Source: SIAF01 sp046152955
GTDB taxonomy: Bacteria; Planctomycetota; Planctomycetia; Planctomycetales; Planctomycetaceae
Assembly (NCBI GenBank): GCA_046152955.1
Contig: JBJXGA010000395.1
Coordinates: forward strand, 1-16,463
DNA length: 16,463 nt
Direction: 5' to 3'
Below are positions 1 through 7,900 of this stretch, piece by piece. The notes below the pieces were generated by a model. It saw only the letters and a program-made list of their open reading frames with translations. It was not told the origin of the DNA and ran no database searches. The translations under genes were made by a program, and so were the position numbers. Position 1 is the first letter of the stretch, and every line of letters begins with the position of its first letter.

Positions 1-503
1 GTCGGATCGCGCGGCGGCATTATGTCGCCGGAAAGCTGCTGACCGTTGCCGCCGTGGTCACGATCATCACGACGCTCCCCGCGCTGATTCTGTACGCGGA
101 GTATGGACTGCTCAGCAATTCGCTCGACTACTTTTTGGACCATCCGCGGATTCTCACCGGCATCCTCGGTTACGGAGGGCTTCTGGCGGTGGTCCAGAGT
201 CTGCTGCTGTTTGCGATTGCTGCCTGGGTTCCCCGGACCGTGCCGCTGGTGATGACCTGGCTGGGAGTCTTTGTGCTTCTCAAGGCGCTCGCCGAGGCTC
301 TGCGGGCGATCAACGACAATCGGTTCTGGCTGCTCTTGGGGTTCTGGGACGATATGCACCAGGTGGGACGCTGGTGCTTCGGTTCGACGAACAGCGGGAG
401 AACTCCCAGCGTCCCGCAGTGTACCGCCGTCCTGGTCGTCCTATGCGGATTGTGTTTGTTCCTGATCCTGCGCCGTGTTCGCGCCGTCGAGGTGGTCCGA
501 TGA
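1..503 (+). CDS. ABC-2 type transporter permease, partial (5' end outside window)
   Basis: The reading frame is open through the left edge, so only the C-terminal part (about 167 codons) is present; the ATG at 54 is internal. At least four hydrophobic segments are visible: around LLTVAAVVTIITTLPALIL, ILTGILGYGGLLAVV followed by SLLLFAIAAWV, VPLVMTWLGVFVLLKAL, and a final CTAVLVVLCGLCLFLIL. A basic tail ending RRVRAVEVVR follows. This layout, plus an ATPase and another permease directly downstream, indicates the membrane subunit of an ABC-2 exporter. The stop overlaps the ATPase start as ATGA, which implies translational coupling. The substrate cannot be told from the sequence. The family call rests on topology and context rather than a diagnostic motif. 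Confidence 0.72.
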   Translation, partial: RIARRHYVAGKLLTVAAVVTIITTLPALILYAEYGLLSNSLDYFLDHPRILTGILGYGGLLAVVQSLLLFAIAAWVPRTVPLVMTWLGVFVLLKALAEALRAINDNRFWLLLGFWDDMHQVGRWCFGSTNSGRTPSVPQCTAVLVVLCGLCLFLILRRVRAVEVVR

Positions 504-1474
504 GTTCCCCTCCGACGGCACCTATGCCGGTTGCCAGCGTCCCGCCCCCCATAGCGCAGTTTGTTGCGGTCACCAAGTGGTATGGGCCGGTGATCGGCGT
601 CAACGACGTCCATCTGACACTGGAACCGGGGATCACCGGGTTGTTGGGACCGAACGGCGCTGGCAAAACGACGCTGATCAAGCTCCTCACCGGACAGCTC
701 CACCCGAGTTTGGGACAGGTTCTGATCCAGGGGCGTCCTGCCACGTCGGCCGCCGCGCGGAGACATTTTGGCTACTGCCCCGACGTCGATGCGTTTTATG
801 AGGAGATGTCGGGGCGACAGTTTGTGCTGACCATGGCCCGGCTGCATGGGATGGAGCCGGAGCTGGCTCGCCAGCGGACGGAGGAGGCGCTGGCGGAGGT
901 GGGAATGCGCGACCGTGCCGAGCGGATCTTGCGGGGATGCTCCAAAGGGATGCGGCAACGGATCAAACTGGCGCAGGCACTGGTTCACGAGCCGAAGCTG
1001 CTGATCGTCGATGAGCCGCTCAACGGGGTCGATCCGGTGGGGCGGCGCGACCTGATGGATCTGTTTCGCCGCTTTCGAGATCGGGGCCGCGCGGTCGTCG
1101 TCTCCAGCCATATCCTGGAAGAAATGGACGCACTGGCCGAGCGGGTGATTTTCATGGGGCGCGGGAGAGTGCTGGCAGTCGGAACGCTGGCGGAGATTCG
1201 CGAGATGCTGGCGGCGCATCCCCTGCACGTGCGGGTGAGCGCCGCGCGTCCGCGAGAGCTGGCGGCGCGGCTGGTGGCCTGGGAGGAAGTCCGCGCTCTG
1301 GAAGTCAGGGACGCACACGACCTGTCGCTGCAGGTGCTGCGTCCCGACGCGTTTTTTCGCCGCTTCGCCGATTTGGTGGCCGAGGAGGACTATGGAGTCG
1401 CCAGTCTTCAGACGACCGACGCCTCGGCGGAAGCGATCTTTGATTATGTCATGTCCGCCGCGGGAAGACTCTGA
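500..1474 (+). CDS. ABC transporter ATP-binding protein (CcmA/ABC-2 exporter class)
   Basis: A 324-residue cytoplasmic ATPase that powers the flanking membrane subunits. Walker A is GPNGAGKTT (residues 50-58). The signature motif is SKGMRQR (148-154), the variant common in ABC-2 exporter ATPases, in place of LSGGQ. Walker B is LLIVDEP with the catalytic Asp-Glu at 171-172, and the H-loop His is residue 204 in SSHILEEMD. A C-terminal extension of about 85 residues after the nucleotide-binding domain is usual for this class. The chosen ATG at 500 overlaps the preceding stop and has GAGG about 7 nt upstream. The same frame stays open to 374, but that extension runs inside the upstream gene and is low in complexity. 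The transported substrate is unknown. Confidence 0.95.
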   Translation: MSSPPTAPMPVASVPPPIAQFVAVTKWYGPVIGVNDVHLTLEPGITGLLGPNGAGKTTLIKLLTGQLHPSLGQVLIQGRPATSAAARRHFGYCPDVDAFYEEMSGRQFVLTMARLHGMEPELARQRTEEALAEVGMRDRAERILRGCSKGMRQRIKLAQALVHEPKLLIVDEPLNGVDPVGRRDLMDLFRRFRDRGRAVVVSSHILEEMDALAERVIFMGRGRVLAVGTLAEIREMLAAHPLHVRVSAARPRELAARLVAWEEVRALEVRDAHDLSLQVLRPDAFFRRFADLVAEEDYGVASLQTTDASAEAIFDYVMSAAGRL

Positions 1475-2326
1475 ATGCTCGAAGACCAACTCAACGGCGC
1501 GTCACAGCCCTCCCTGGAAAGAGCCCCCGGCGGCTCCCCGAGCGCCGCTGCGCCCGGGGAGCCGTCGGTGTTCTCGGCCTGCGCGCGATTGTTCTGGGTG
1601 ACGATTCGCCGCCAGATGTTCTCGCGGCAGACGCTGGTGGGGCTGGCCCTGGCGGGACTGTGCTGCCTGATCGTGTTGGCCTGGTCGCGGCATCACGCTC
1701 CCACGGCCAAACGCTTCGCCGAACAGATTCTGGTTCCCACCTACCTGGTGTTTCTGTTGCCGGTCTTGGCGGTCTGTTACGGCGCCTCGGGGATCGGCGG
1801 TGAGCGGGAGGAAGGGACGCTGATTTACCTGTTGATCGTCCCCATTCCGCGTCCCTTGATCTACCTGGTTAAGTTTGCGGCGACGGTGGGGCTGGTCGTT
1901 GCCGGTTCGCTGGGGACGCTCGCGGCGCTGTGCCTTTTGGCTGGAGCATCGGGCCGGGAGACGTTTCCGATGTTTTTCATGAGCAGCCTGCTCGGTTCGG
2001 CGGCGTATGCCAGCTTATTCCTGATGCTCGGGGCCGCGTTCCGGCACGGGACGGTGATCGCCCTGGCGTATTGGTTTTTTCTGGAAGTGTTGCTCGGCAA
2101 CATGCCGGGAATCGTCAAACGGGTTTCGATCGCGTTTTATATGCGGTGCCTGGTGTATGACGCCGGCGCCGAGCTGGAACTGGCCCCCCTGGGACGAGCC
2201 GCGCGGGAGATGTATCTTCCCATCTCCGGAGCGGCGGCGCAGACGACGCTAGTGTGCGCCATCGCGGGGCTGCTGACTGTCGGACTGTGGGCCTTCAGCC
2301 GCCGCGAGTATCGAGACTTGAGTTGA
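1475..2326 (+). CDS. ABC-2 type transporter permease
   Basis: A 283-residue integral membrane protein starting at the base after the ATPase stop, with GGGAAG a short way upstream, so it belongs to the same operon. About six hydrophobic segments are visible, starting with TLVGLALAGLCCLIVLAW near residue 52. The segment GIGGEREEGTLIYLLIVPIP matches the typical ABC-2 permease pattern in which a GER-E-GTL motif follows the second membrane helix. The C-terminus RREYRDLS is cytoplasmic-like. The first 40 or so residues are Ala/Pro/Gly-rich and appear to be encoded partly by a perfect 10-bp inverted repeat (see separate entry). They look like a non-conserved extension ahead of the membrane domain. 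Together with the upstream subunits this forms an exporter of unknown substrate. Confidence 0.88.
   Translation: MLEDQLNGASQPSLERAPGGSPSAAAPGEPSVFSACARLFWVTIRRQMFSRQTLVGLALAGLCCLIVLAWSRHHAPTAKRFAEQILVPTYLVFLLPVLAVCYGASGIGGEREEGTLIYLLIVPIPRPLIYLVKFAATVGLVVAGSLGTLAALCLLAGASGRETFPMFFMSSLLGSAAYASLFLMLGAAFRHGTVIALAYWFFLEVLLGNMPGIVKRVSIAFYMRCLVYDAGAELELAPLGRAAREMYLPISGAAAQTTLVCAIAGLLTVGLWAFSRREYRDLS
1531..1564. repeat. Perfect 10-bp inverted repeat inside permease 5' coding region
   Basis: CGGCTCCCCG (1531-1540) and CGGGGAGCCG (1555-1564) are exact reverse complements separated by 14 nt. The hairpin lies in frame within codons about 19-30 of the permease, encoding GGSPSAAAPGEPS. Its minus-strand loop contains GCGCAGCG, the same octamer found in the loop of the intergenic hairpin at 13917-13945. 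It could be a repetitive palindromic element carried in frame, or chance in GC-rich DNA. Confidence 0.6.
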
Positions 2327-2346
2327 TTCTCTGCGCTGCGACTGGA

Positions 2347-2727
2347 CTAACGTGGGTGGTGGTGACCCATGTCACTGTCGTCCAGGAAGGAGGGGCCTGA
2401 TGCGGATTCTTCCCCGGCCAGTTCGTGGGGCAAGACCGGGGCGCCGGCAGGAGAGAATTCCCGTTCATGCAGCTTGAGAATCGGCACGACTTCGATTTCC
2501 AGTTGCAGCCTGTCGGCGGGAACCAGGGCGATGGCGGCCTGTTCGGCAAGCTGCCGCACATGGTACGTGGGAGCGGCGGCCCACACGCACACCTGTTCCC
2601 CAATCGTAATCACGCGGAGAAATCGCAATCGTCCCGCAGTGGCGCCATGGATCCGCGAGTACAGGACGTCCTCCAGCATCAGTTCGTTCAAATCGGTTTC
2701 TTCGCCAATCATCGTCAGCATCGACAT
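2347..2727 (-). CDS. Small BON-like domain protein
   Basis: A 126-residue protein with no signal peptide or membrane segment. The start ATG (complement of 2725-2727) has a good ribosome site, AGGAG, 8 nt upstream on the minus strand. Residues about 14-82 follow the BON-fold pattern: a short helix (LMLEDVLYSRI), a strand-turn (LRFLRVITIGEQVCVWA), a helix (HVRQLAEQAAIALV), then a closing strand LQLEIEV. BON domains usually bind phospholipid or act as small accessory modules, and many planctomycetes carry short single-domain versions. The rest of the chain is polar and ends HHHPR, probably disordered. The gene is convergent with the ABC operon, with a 20-bp gap between stops. The BON assignment is from pattern only, and no function can be given. 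Confidence 0.68.
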   Translation of the reverse strand: MSMLTMIGEETDLNELMLEDVLYSRIHGATAGRLRFLRVITIGEQVCVWAAAPTYHVRQLAEQAAIALVPADRLQLEIEVVPILKLHEREFSPAGAPVLPHELAGEESASGPSFLDDSDMGHHHPR

Positions 2728-2892
2728 GGATCAATCTCCTGGTGTTGACCGGTGCCTCCGGATCATGTTCCGATACACCGAAACGCGGGGGCACATGCAT
2801 CTTCCTTTCAACTCATTCACAAGCAGCATACGCCCCGACCATGTGGGGTTGATGAAGGGAAAGCGAAGAGCGGTTGAAGGGGAACAAGCACC

Positions 2893-2950
2893 TGAAATTT
2901 GAAATCTGAGAATTGAGATTTGAATTTTGAGATTTGAAATCTCAAATTCA
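2893..2950. repeat. AT-rich direct and inverted repeat tract
   Basis: About 58 bp of AT-rich sequence in an otherwise GC-rich window, made of overlapping copies of a GAGATTTGA-like word in both orientations. It includes the near-perfect palindrome GAGATTTGAAATCTC at 2929-2943 (7-bp arms around one base). It joins directly to the G-poor tract that follows. Confidence 0.75.
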
Positions 2951-3073
2951 ACCCACCACCCGTCACCCACCACCACCCGTCACCCACCACCATCCTTCAT
3001 CCTTCATCCTTCATCCTGTACTCTCTACTCCCTAGCCCCTAGTTCCTAACCCCTATCCCCTCCCCCCTCACCA
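2951..3073. repeat. G-poor tandem-repeat tract (minus strand G-tract rich)
   Basis: By my count only 5 of 123 plus-strand bases are G. Two exact 17-bp copies of ACCACCCGTCACCCACC lie at 2955-2971 and 2972-2988. They are followed by about 3.9 copies of CATCCTT at 2991-3017 and then a run of CCCTA/CCCCTAT-like words. On the minus strand 3030-3067 gives five G-tracts of 3 to 6 bases separated by 1, 3, 10 and 3 bases, a possible though not canonical G-quadruplex. The tract ends at the AGGAG of the cupin gene. Confidence 0.8.
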
Positions 3074-3083
3074 GGAGCCCAAC

Positions 3084-3470
3084 ATGGGATTCATCGATCT
3101 GCAGAACATCCAGCCAATCTCGCCGGTGCCGGGGTGCCGCATGCGCACGCCATTCGGTCTGCATCTGATGCTCTCCTACCTGGAGATGGACGCCGGCGCG
3201 GAAGTTCCCTTGCATCACCATCCGCACGAGCAGGGGGGGATTCTGTTGCAGGGAAGGCTGCAACTGACGATCGGAGATGAAACGCGGACCGTCGAACCGG
3301 GAGCAATGTTTCTGATTCCCCCCGGCGTGCCGCACCGGGCCGTCGCTCTCGACGGCCCCGTCCGCGTCCTGGACGTCTTCAGCCCCGTCCGCGAAGACTA
3401 CGCAGTACTGACCAACCGCTACATCCCGGAATTGCGGGAGGCGCCTCCCGGCGACCGGCATCAAGGTTGA
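3084..3470 (+). CDS. Cupin-domain protein, small single-domain
   Basis: A 128-residue cytoplasmic protein forming one cupin barrel. Cupin motif 1 is HHHPHEQG (residues 44-51), carrying the usual metal-binding His/His/Glu set, followed by GRLQLTIG. Motif 2 is PPGVPHRAV, with the fourth ligand at His84. The downstream segment VRVLDVFSPVREDY is typical of small cupin_2 proteins. The ATG is preceded by a strong AGGAG 7 nt upstream. The metal and substrate are not determinable; such proteins include sugar or phenolic-acid-modifying enzymes and sensors. It probably stands alone: a 134-bp gap with a possible promoter separates it from the next gene, and the unusual low-complexity tract directly upstream may affect its expression. 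Confidence 0.9.
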   Translation: MGFIDLQNIQPISPVPGCRMRTPFGLHLMLSYLEMDAGAEVPLHHHPHEQGGILLQGRLQLTIGDETRTVEPGAMFLIPPGVPHRAVALDGPVRVLDVFSPVREDYAVLTNRYIPELREAPPGDRHQG

Positions 3471-3528
3471 GAAATAGGGCGGAGTCATCGTCCAAGGCTG
3501 GCGGCAAGTCCCGTTCGGCGCATTCCGA

Positions 3529-3558
3529 TTGCTTGCCTCCCGTGACCTGTGATATGCT
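3529..3558 (+). promoter_or_regulatory. Possible sigma70-like promoter for the DUF1501 operon
   Basis: TTGCTT (3529-3534) and TATGCT (3553-3558) are separated by 18 bp, with a TGTGA stretch before the -10 box. It lies about 46 bp ahead of the DUF1501 start. Each box differs from consensus by two bases, and planctomycete promoters are poorly characterised, so this is only a candidate. Confidence 0.3.
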
Positions 3559-3604
3559 GCCTCATTGATGCGTTGCCGTTTCTCGACCCAGGCGCAGATC
3601 CTCC

Positions 3605-4948
3605 ATGCTCACTCTGACCGGCTTTCCCTCTCCATTGTGTGACGGCGTTTCCCGTCGCGATTTGCTGCGGATCGGGGCGCTGGGGATGGGGGGGCTGTCG
3701 CTGCCGCAATTGCTGGCGGCGGAAGCTCGACAAGGGGAGGGGGCGCGGCACAAAGCGGTGATCATGATTTACCTGGTCGGAGCCCCGCCGCATCAGGACA
3801 TGTACGACCTGAAAACCCAGGCTGCCAAAGAAATTCGCGGCGAATTTCAGCCGATCGCGACGAATGTTCCGGGAATTGAAATCTGCGAGCATCTCCCGCG
3901 CCTGGCGCGGATCATGGACAAGCTGATTCCGATCCGGTCCATGTACGGCTCTCCCAACGACAGCCATGACTCGTTCATATGCTACACCGGCAGATCGTTT
4001 GTGAATCAGCCGGCCGGCGGGTGGCCCGCGCTGGGGCCGGTGGTTTCGAAATTCCAGGGAGCCAGTTCGCACGCCACCCCGGCGTTTGTCGGACTGGCCC
4101 CCAAGTCGGGGCATCCGCCCTACGGTTCGCCAGGACATCCGGGAATGCTGGGGATTTCCCATTCAGCGTTTCGTCCGACCGGGCCAGGGTTGGAGAATCT
4201 GGTCCTGGGAGATATCCCGGTATCGCGGCTGGATGATCGGCGGCGGCTGTTGCGGCAACTGGATGGCTTCAAACGGCAGGCGGACCAAAGCGGAATGATG
4301 GCCGGCCTGGACGTGTTCAACCAACAGGCGTTTGGGCTGCTGACCTCCAGCCGCCTGGCCGATGCGCTGGATCTGAGTAAAGAGGATCCGCACGTCCGGG
4401 AGCGATACGGCAAGGGAGACCCAAACAACTATGGCGATGGGGCGCCGCGGAATCTGGAGCATTTCTTGATGGCTCGCCGCCTGGTGCAGGCGGGGGTGCG
4501 GGTGGTGACGCTCAACTTCGGACGCTGGGATTTTCACGATCAGAATTTCAGCGAGGCGAAGAATACGCACCTGCCGTTCTTCGATCAGGGGATGAGCGCC
4601 CTCGTCGAAGATTTGCATGCCCACGGGATGGCGGAGGATGTCGCGGTGGTTGCCTGGGGTGAATTCGGTCGGACGCCGCGGATCAATCAGAACGCCGGGC
4701 GCGATCACTGGGCGCAGGTCGGCTGCGGATTGCTGGCGGGAGGGGGGTTCCGCTCCGGCCAGGTCATTGGCGCCACCGACCGTCTCGGGGCGACCGTCGC
4801 GCAGCGACCCGTCCATTTCGGCGAAGTCTTCGCCAGCCTCTATCGGCATCTGGGACTCGATCCCCATGCCGCACTCTTGACCGATCTTTCGGGACGTCCG
4901 CACGCCCTGGTCGATGGCCAACACGCTCCGCTGCGGGAACTGGTGTGA
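3605..4948 (+). CDS. DUF1501 family protein, Tat-exported
   Basis: A 447-residue sulfatase/alkaline-phosphatase-fold protein of the DUF1501 family, of unproven biochemical function. The N-terminus carries a twin-arginine signal SRRDLLRIG (residues 16-24), then GALGMGGLSLPQLLAAEA, so it should be exported folded through the Tat system. Family landmarks are GAPPHQDMYDLK near the N-terminus of the mature protein, SMYGSPNDSHDSF, the WDFHDQNF segment, WGEFGRTP (351-358) and GRDHW (365-369). The length is typical of the family. The ribosome site is weak. The stop overlaps the start of the next gene (TGATG), a sign of translational coupling. In planctomycetes DUF1501 genes are regularly paired with a large haem-binding partner, as here, and the pair is thought to act together outside the cytoplasm. 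Confidence 0.94.
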   Translation: MLTLTGFPSPLCDGVSRRDLLRIGALGMGGLSLPQLLAAEARQGEGARHKAVIMIYLVGAPPHQDMYDLKTQAAKEIRGEFQPIATNVPGIEICEHLPRLARIMDKLIPIRSMYGSPNDSHDSFICYTGRSFVNQPAGGWPALGPVVSKFQGASSHATPAFVGLAPKSGHPPYGSPGHPGMLGISHSAFRPTGPGLENLVLGDIPVSRLDDRRRLLRQLDGFKRQADQSGMMAGLDVFNQQAFGLLTSSRLADALDLSKEDPHVRERYGKGDPNNYGDGAPRNLEHFLMARRLVQAGVRVVTLNFGRWDFHDQNFSEAKNTHLPFFDQGMSALVEDLHAHGMAEDVAVVAWGEFGRTPRINQNAGRDHWAQVGCGLLAGGGFRSGQVIGATDRLGATVAQRPVHFGEVFASLYRHLGLDPHAALLTDLSGRPHALVDGQHAPLRELV

Positions 4949-7900
4949 TGGCGGGATTCCCCTACCGCACCCGTTCCCTGGGCCGTGATACCCGACCCGT
5001 TTCGTCGATGAACCGAACCTATCGTTGGTCGCTGTGGATGGCGCTCGCACTGGCGGGGGTCGTGGTTGCCGCAACGGGCTGGAAGACCCGGGGCGACGAT
5101 TCGGCGACTGCGGTTCCAGCCGCGAGCCCTTCCGGAGACGCCCGTGCGACTGACCAGACGCTGTTCCAGGAACAAATTCAACCGCTGCTCACGACCTACT
5201 GTGTCCGCTGCCACAACGCCGACACGATGAAGTCGGGTGTGCGCGTCGATCAGCTCGTCGCAGAACCTGAAGATCGGCAAATTCCCCTCTTGAAGGGGAT
5301 CGCGGAGCAGGTCGATCAGGAATCGATGCCCCCCGACGACGAGCCGCAGCCCAGCGCGGCGGAACGGCGGACGCTGGCCGACTGGACCCGGCGTGCCATT
5401 CACGCGGCCGGGTCGCGCGTCGCTCCGCGGAATGGGCTGGTCCGACGGCTGACCGTGGCGCAATACCGGAACACGCTTCGGGAATTGCTGGGATTGCAGG
5501 AAGACCTGACCGACGTCCTTCCCCCGGACACCGTCTCGCGGGACGGCTTCGCCAACAACGTCCAGACGCTGGCCCTCGCGCCGTTGCAGGTCGAAGCGTA
5601 CTTCGACATTGCGCAGCAGGCACTCGACCGGTCCCTGGTGGACGAGCGGACCAAACCGGTCATTCAGCATTTCCGCATGGACCTGGGGACGGCAATCAAT
5701 CCGCAACCCTGCCCCGACAAGTTGATCCTGGGGGCCAACAGCGAATTGCTTCAGAACGCCGACTTCGTCGTCACGGAAGTGCAGGCCGAACGGCCCTTCG
5801 CGTATCAGCCGTTCGCCATGCGGACCGCCTATGAATTCATCGAAGGGTACGCCGGCAATGACACGGTGCGCGGCTGGCGAAAATACGACAGCATCTACCA
5901 CGCCGTCTTCGCCTGCGTCCGGGGAACTCCCGGTTATCCGAAAGGGGAGGCGCATCAGGTCATTCCGCAGGGCTTGCTCCTGCGACCGGCGATCCCCAGC
6001 CCGGAGATTTTCGGACAGTCGAACACCTATGGCCCAATGGCCAACTTCAAAATTTCGCTGCGGGAACTTCCCGAGCAGGGGAATTTTCGCGTCACGGTCA
6101 AAGCGGCTCGCTATGACGACGGGTTGCTCCTGGATGCCGGAGGGGATTCCCTGGGAGTGGCCGAGAAACCGGCGGCGGTTGCCGATCTGACTTCGAACCT
6201 GGAAACCACGGCGACGCTACGGGACGGGGGCCTGTACCAGGTAGAGGCAGTCTGCGTGGCGGGGAAACCCCAGGGATCGTTGACGCTTGAGCTGGGAGCG
6301 CGGCAATTCACCGGACAACTGTGGGAGCGGGAGACGACTTCCGAACAGCGGACTCCATTCCTGTTGGTTCGCCTACCGGCCGGCGACCTGCGCGTTCGGG
6401 GGAGGTACGCCGACAATTCCAGGTTGCGCCGGATCGAGTTCTACCGCGTGGGAGATGACAGTCCGCAGGGTCGCCGATTTTTGGCGTTTGAGCGCCGCGT
6501 CCCCTGGCTGGGGGTCCACCTGGGCCTGCGCCGCGATTGCGGCAGCACCCTGGCGCCAGTGGGGGGTCCACAGCCGGTCTCCACGAACGAACTGCAGGAG
6601 TTCGTGTTCCAGGGGGCGATCAACGACTTTCCCAGCCCGGATGTCGAGAAGGACAACGTGAACTACCTGGCGGGCGTGCGCGAAATCGGTGTCCGCAGCG
6701 AATACACCGACGGTCGCGATCGGCCCCGTTTGCTCGTGCGATCGATCGAATTCGAAGGGCCGTATTACGAAGCGTGGCCCCCCCCGGCGCATCGCCGGAT
6801 CTTCATTGAGTCGCCCCACCGCGACGACCCGGCGACGTATGCCAGGGAAGTGATCGCAGCCTTCGCCACGCGCGCGTTCCGCCGTCCGGCGACCCCGGAA
6901 GAAGTCACATCCCTGATGGCGGTCTGGAAAACGTTATGGGAGGATGGACAGGGGCCTCAGGCGAACGGGGAGGGGGAGCCGCGTGATTCTGGACGTCAAA
7001 ACAAGGAAGACGGCTCGGCGGGAGCCTCGCCCTCCCGAGATGTTCAGTTTCGATTGGCGATCCAGGATGCGCTGGTCGTTGTCCTTACGTCGCCGCAGTT
7101 CTTGTTCCTGGTCGAGAACAGCGCCAGTCCCGAACCGGAGGATCTGGATTCGTTTGAGTTGGCGTCCAAGCTGTCGTATTTTCTGTGGAACGCCCCTCCC
7201 GACGAGGTGCTGCTCGATCTGGCCGCGCGCCGCGCGCTGCACGAGTCGCTTGATGCGCAGATCGATCGAATGCTTCGCGACGAACGGTTCGGACGGTGTA
7301 CCACCGAATTCGTTTCGCAGTGGCTGAACCTGGAGAAGCTGGATGTCGTGGCGATCGATGCCCAACGGTATCCGCGGCTGACGCGCGACACGAAGACGCA
7401 GTTGCGACACGAGCCGATCGCCCTGGTGCAACACCTGTTTCAGCACAATTTGCCGCTGCGCCATCTGATTCGATCCGAGTTCATCCTGGCCAACGAGGTG
7501 GTCGCCGCCTATTACGATCTGGGTGCGCGCGTCGAGAGCGGTTTCCGATTTGTTCCCGTCGTCCACGAGCAGAAGGGGCTGGGAGGGGTGCTGACGCAGG
7601 CGGGAATCCTGGCCGGACTCTCGGATGGGCGGGAGTCGAACCCGATCAAGCGCGGAGCCTGGCTGGCACGAAAGATCATCGCCGAGCCTCCCGACGATCC
7701 CCCCCCCAACGTCCCGCAACTGCCGCCAAACGAGGGGCTGAATTTGACCCTGCGCGAGCGGCTGGAACGTCATCGCCAGCAGAAAGGCTGCGTGAAATGC
7801 CACACCGGAATCGACCCCTGGGGCCTTCCGTTTGAAGAGTACGACGCGGGGGGCCTGCTGAAGAAGTCTGCGGCAGACACCCGGTCGGCGCTCCCGGACG

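Larger units (their letters stand above)
2728..3083. other. Gene-free leader region with low-complexity tracts
   Basis: A 356-bp gap that contains divergent upstream regions for the BON-like gene (minus) and the cupin gene (plus). The first 160 bp are ordinary mixed sequence. From about 2893 it becomes an AT-rich tract with repeated GAGATTTGA/AAATCTCAAA words, then an almost G-free tract up to the cupin ribosome-binding site. No small gene with a convincing ribosome site was seen. Confidence 0.8.

Noticed and set aside
170..1489. Minus-strand open frame of 439 codons opposite the ABC genes
   Set aside because: Composition is Arg/His/Gln-rich, and the plus strand carries clear Walker A, Walker B and signature motifs. 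Treated as a shadow.
2955..3017. Short tandem units considered as a CRISPR-like array
   Set aside because: Units are 7 and 17 bp, directly abutting with no spacers, and no cas genes are present.
4840..5955. Minus-strand open frame of 371 codons opposite the cytochrome gene
   Set aside because: No recognisable motif; the sense frame has signal peptide, CxxCH and DUF1587. Other long minus frames (4163-5074, 6934-8163, 9237-10202) were rejected for the same reason.
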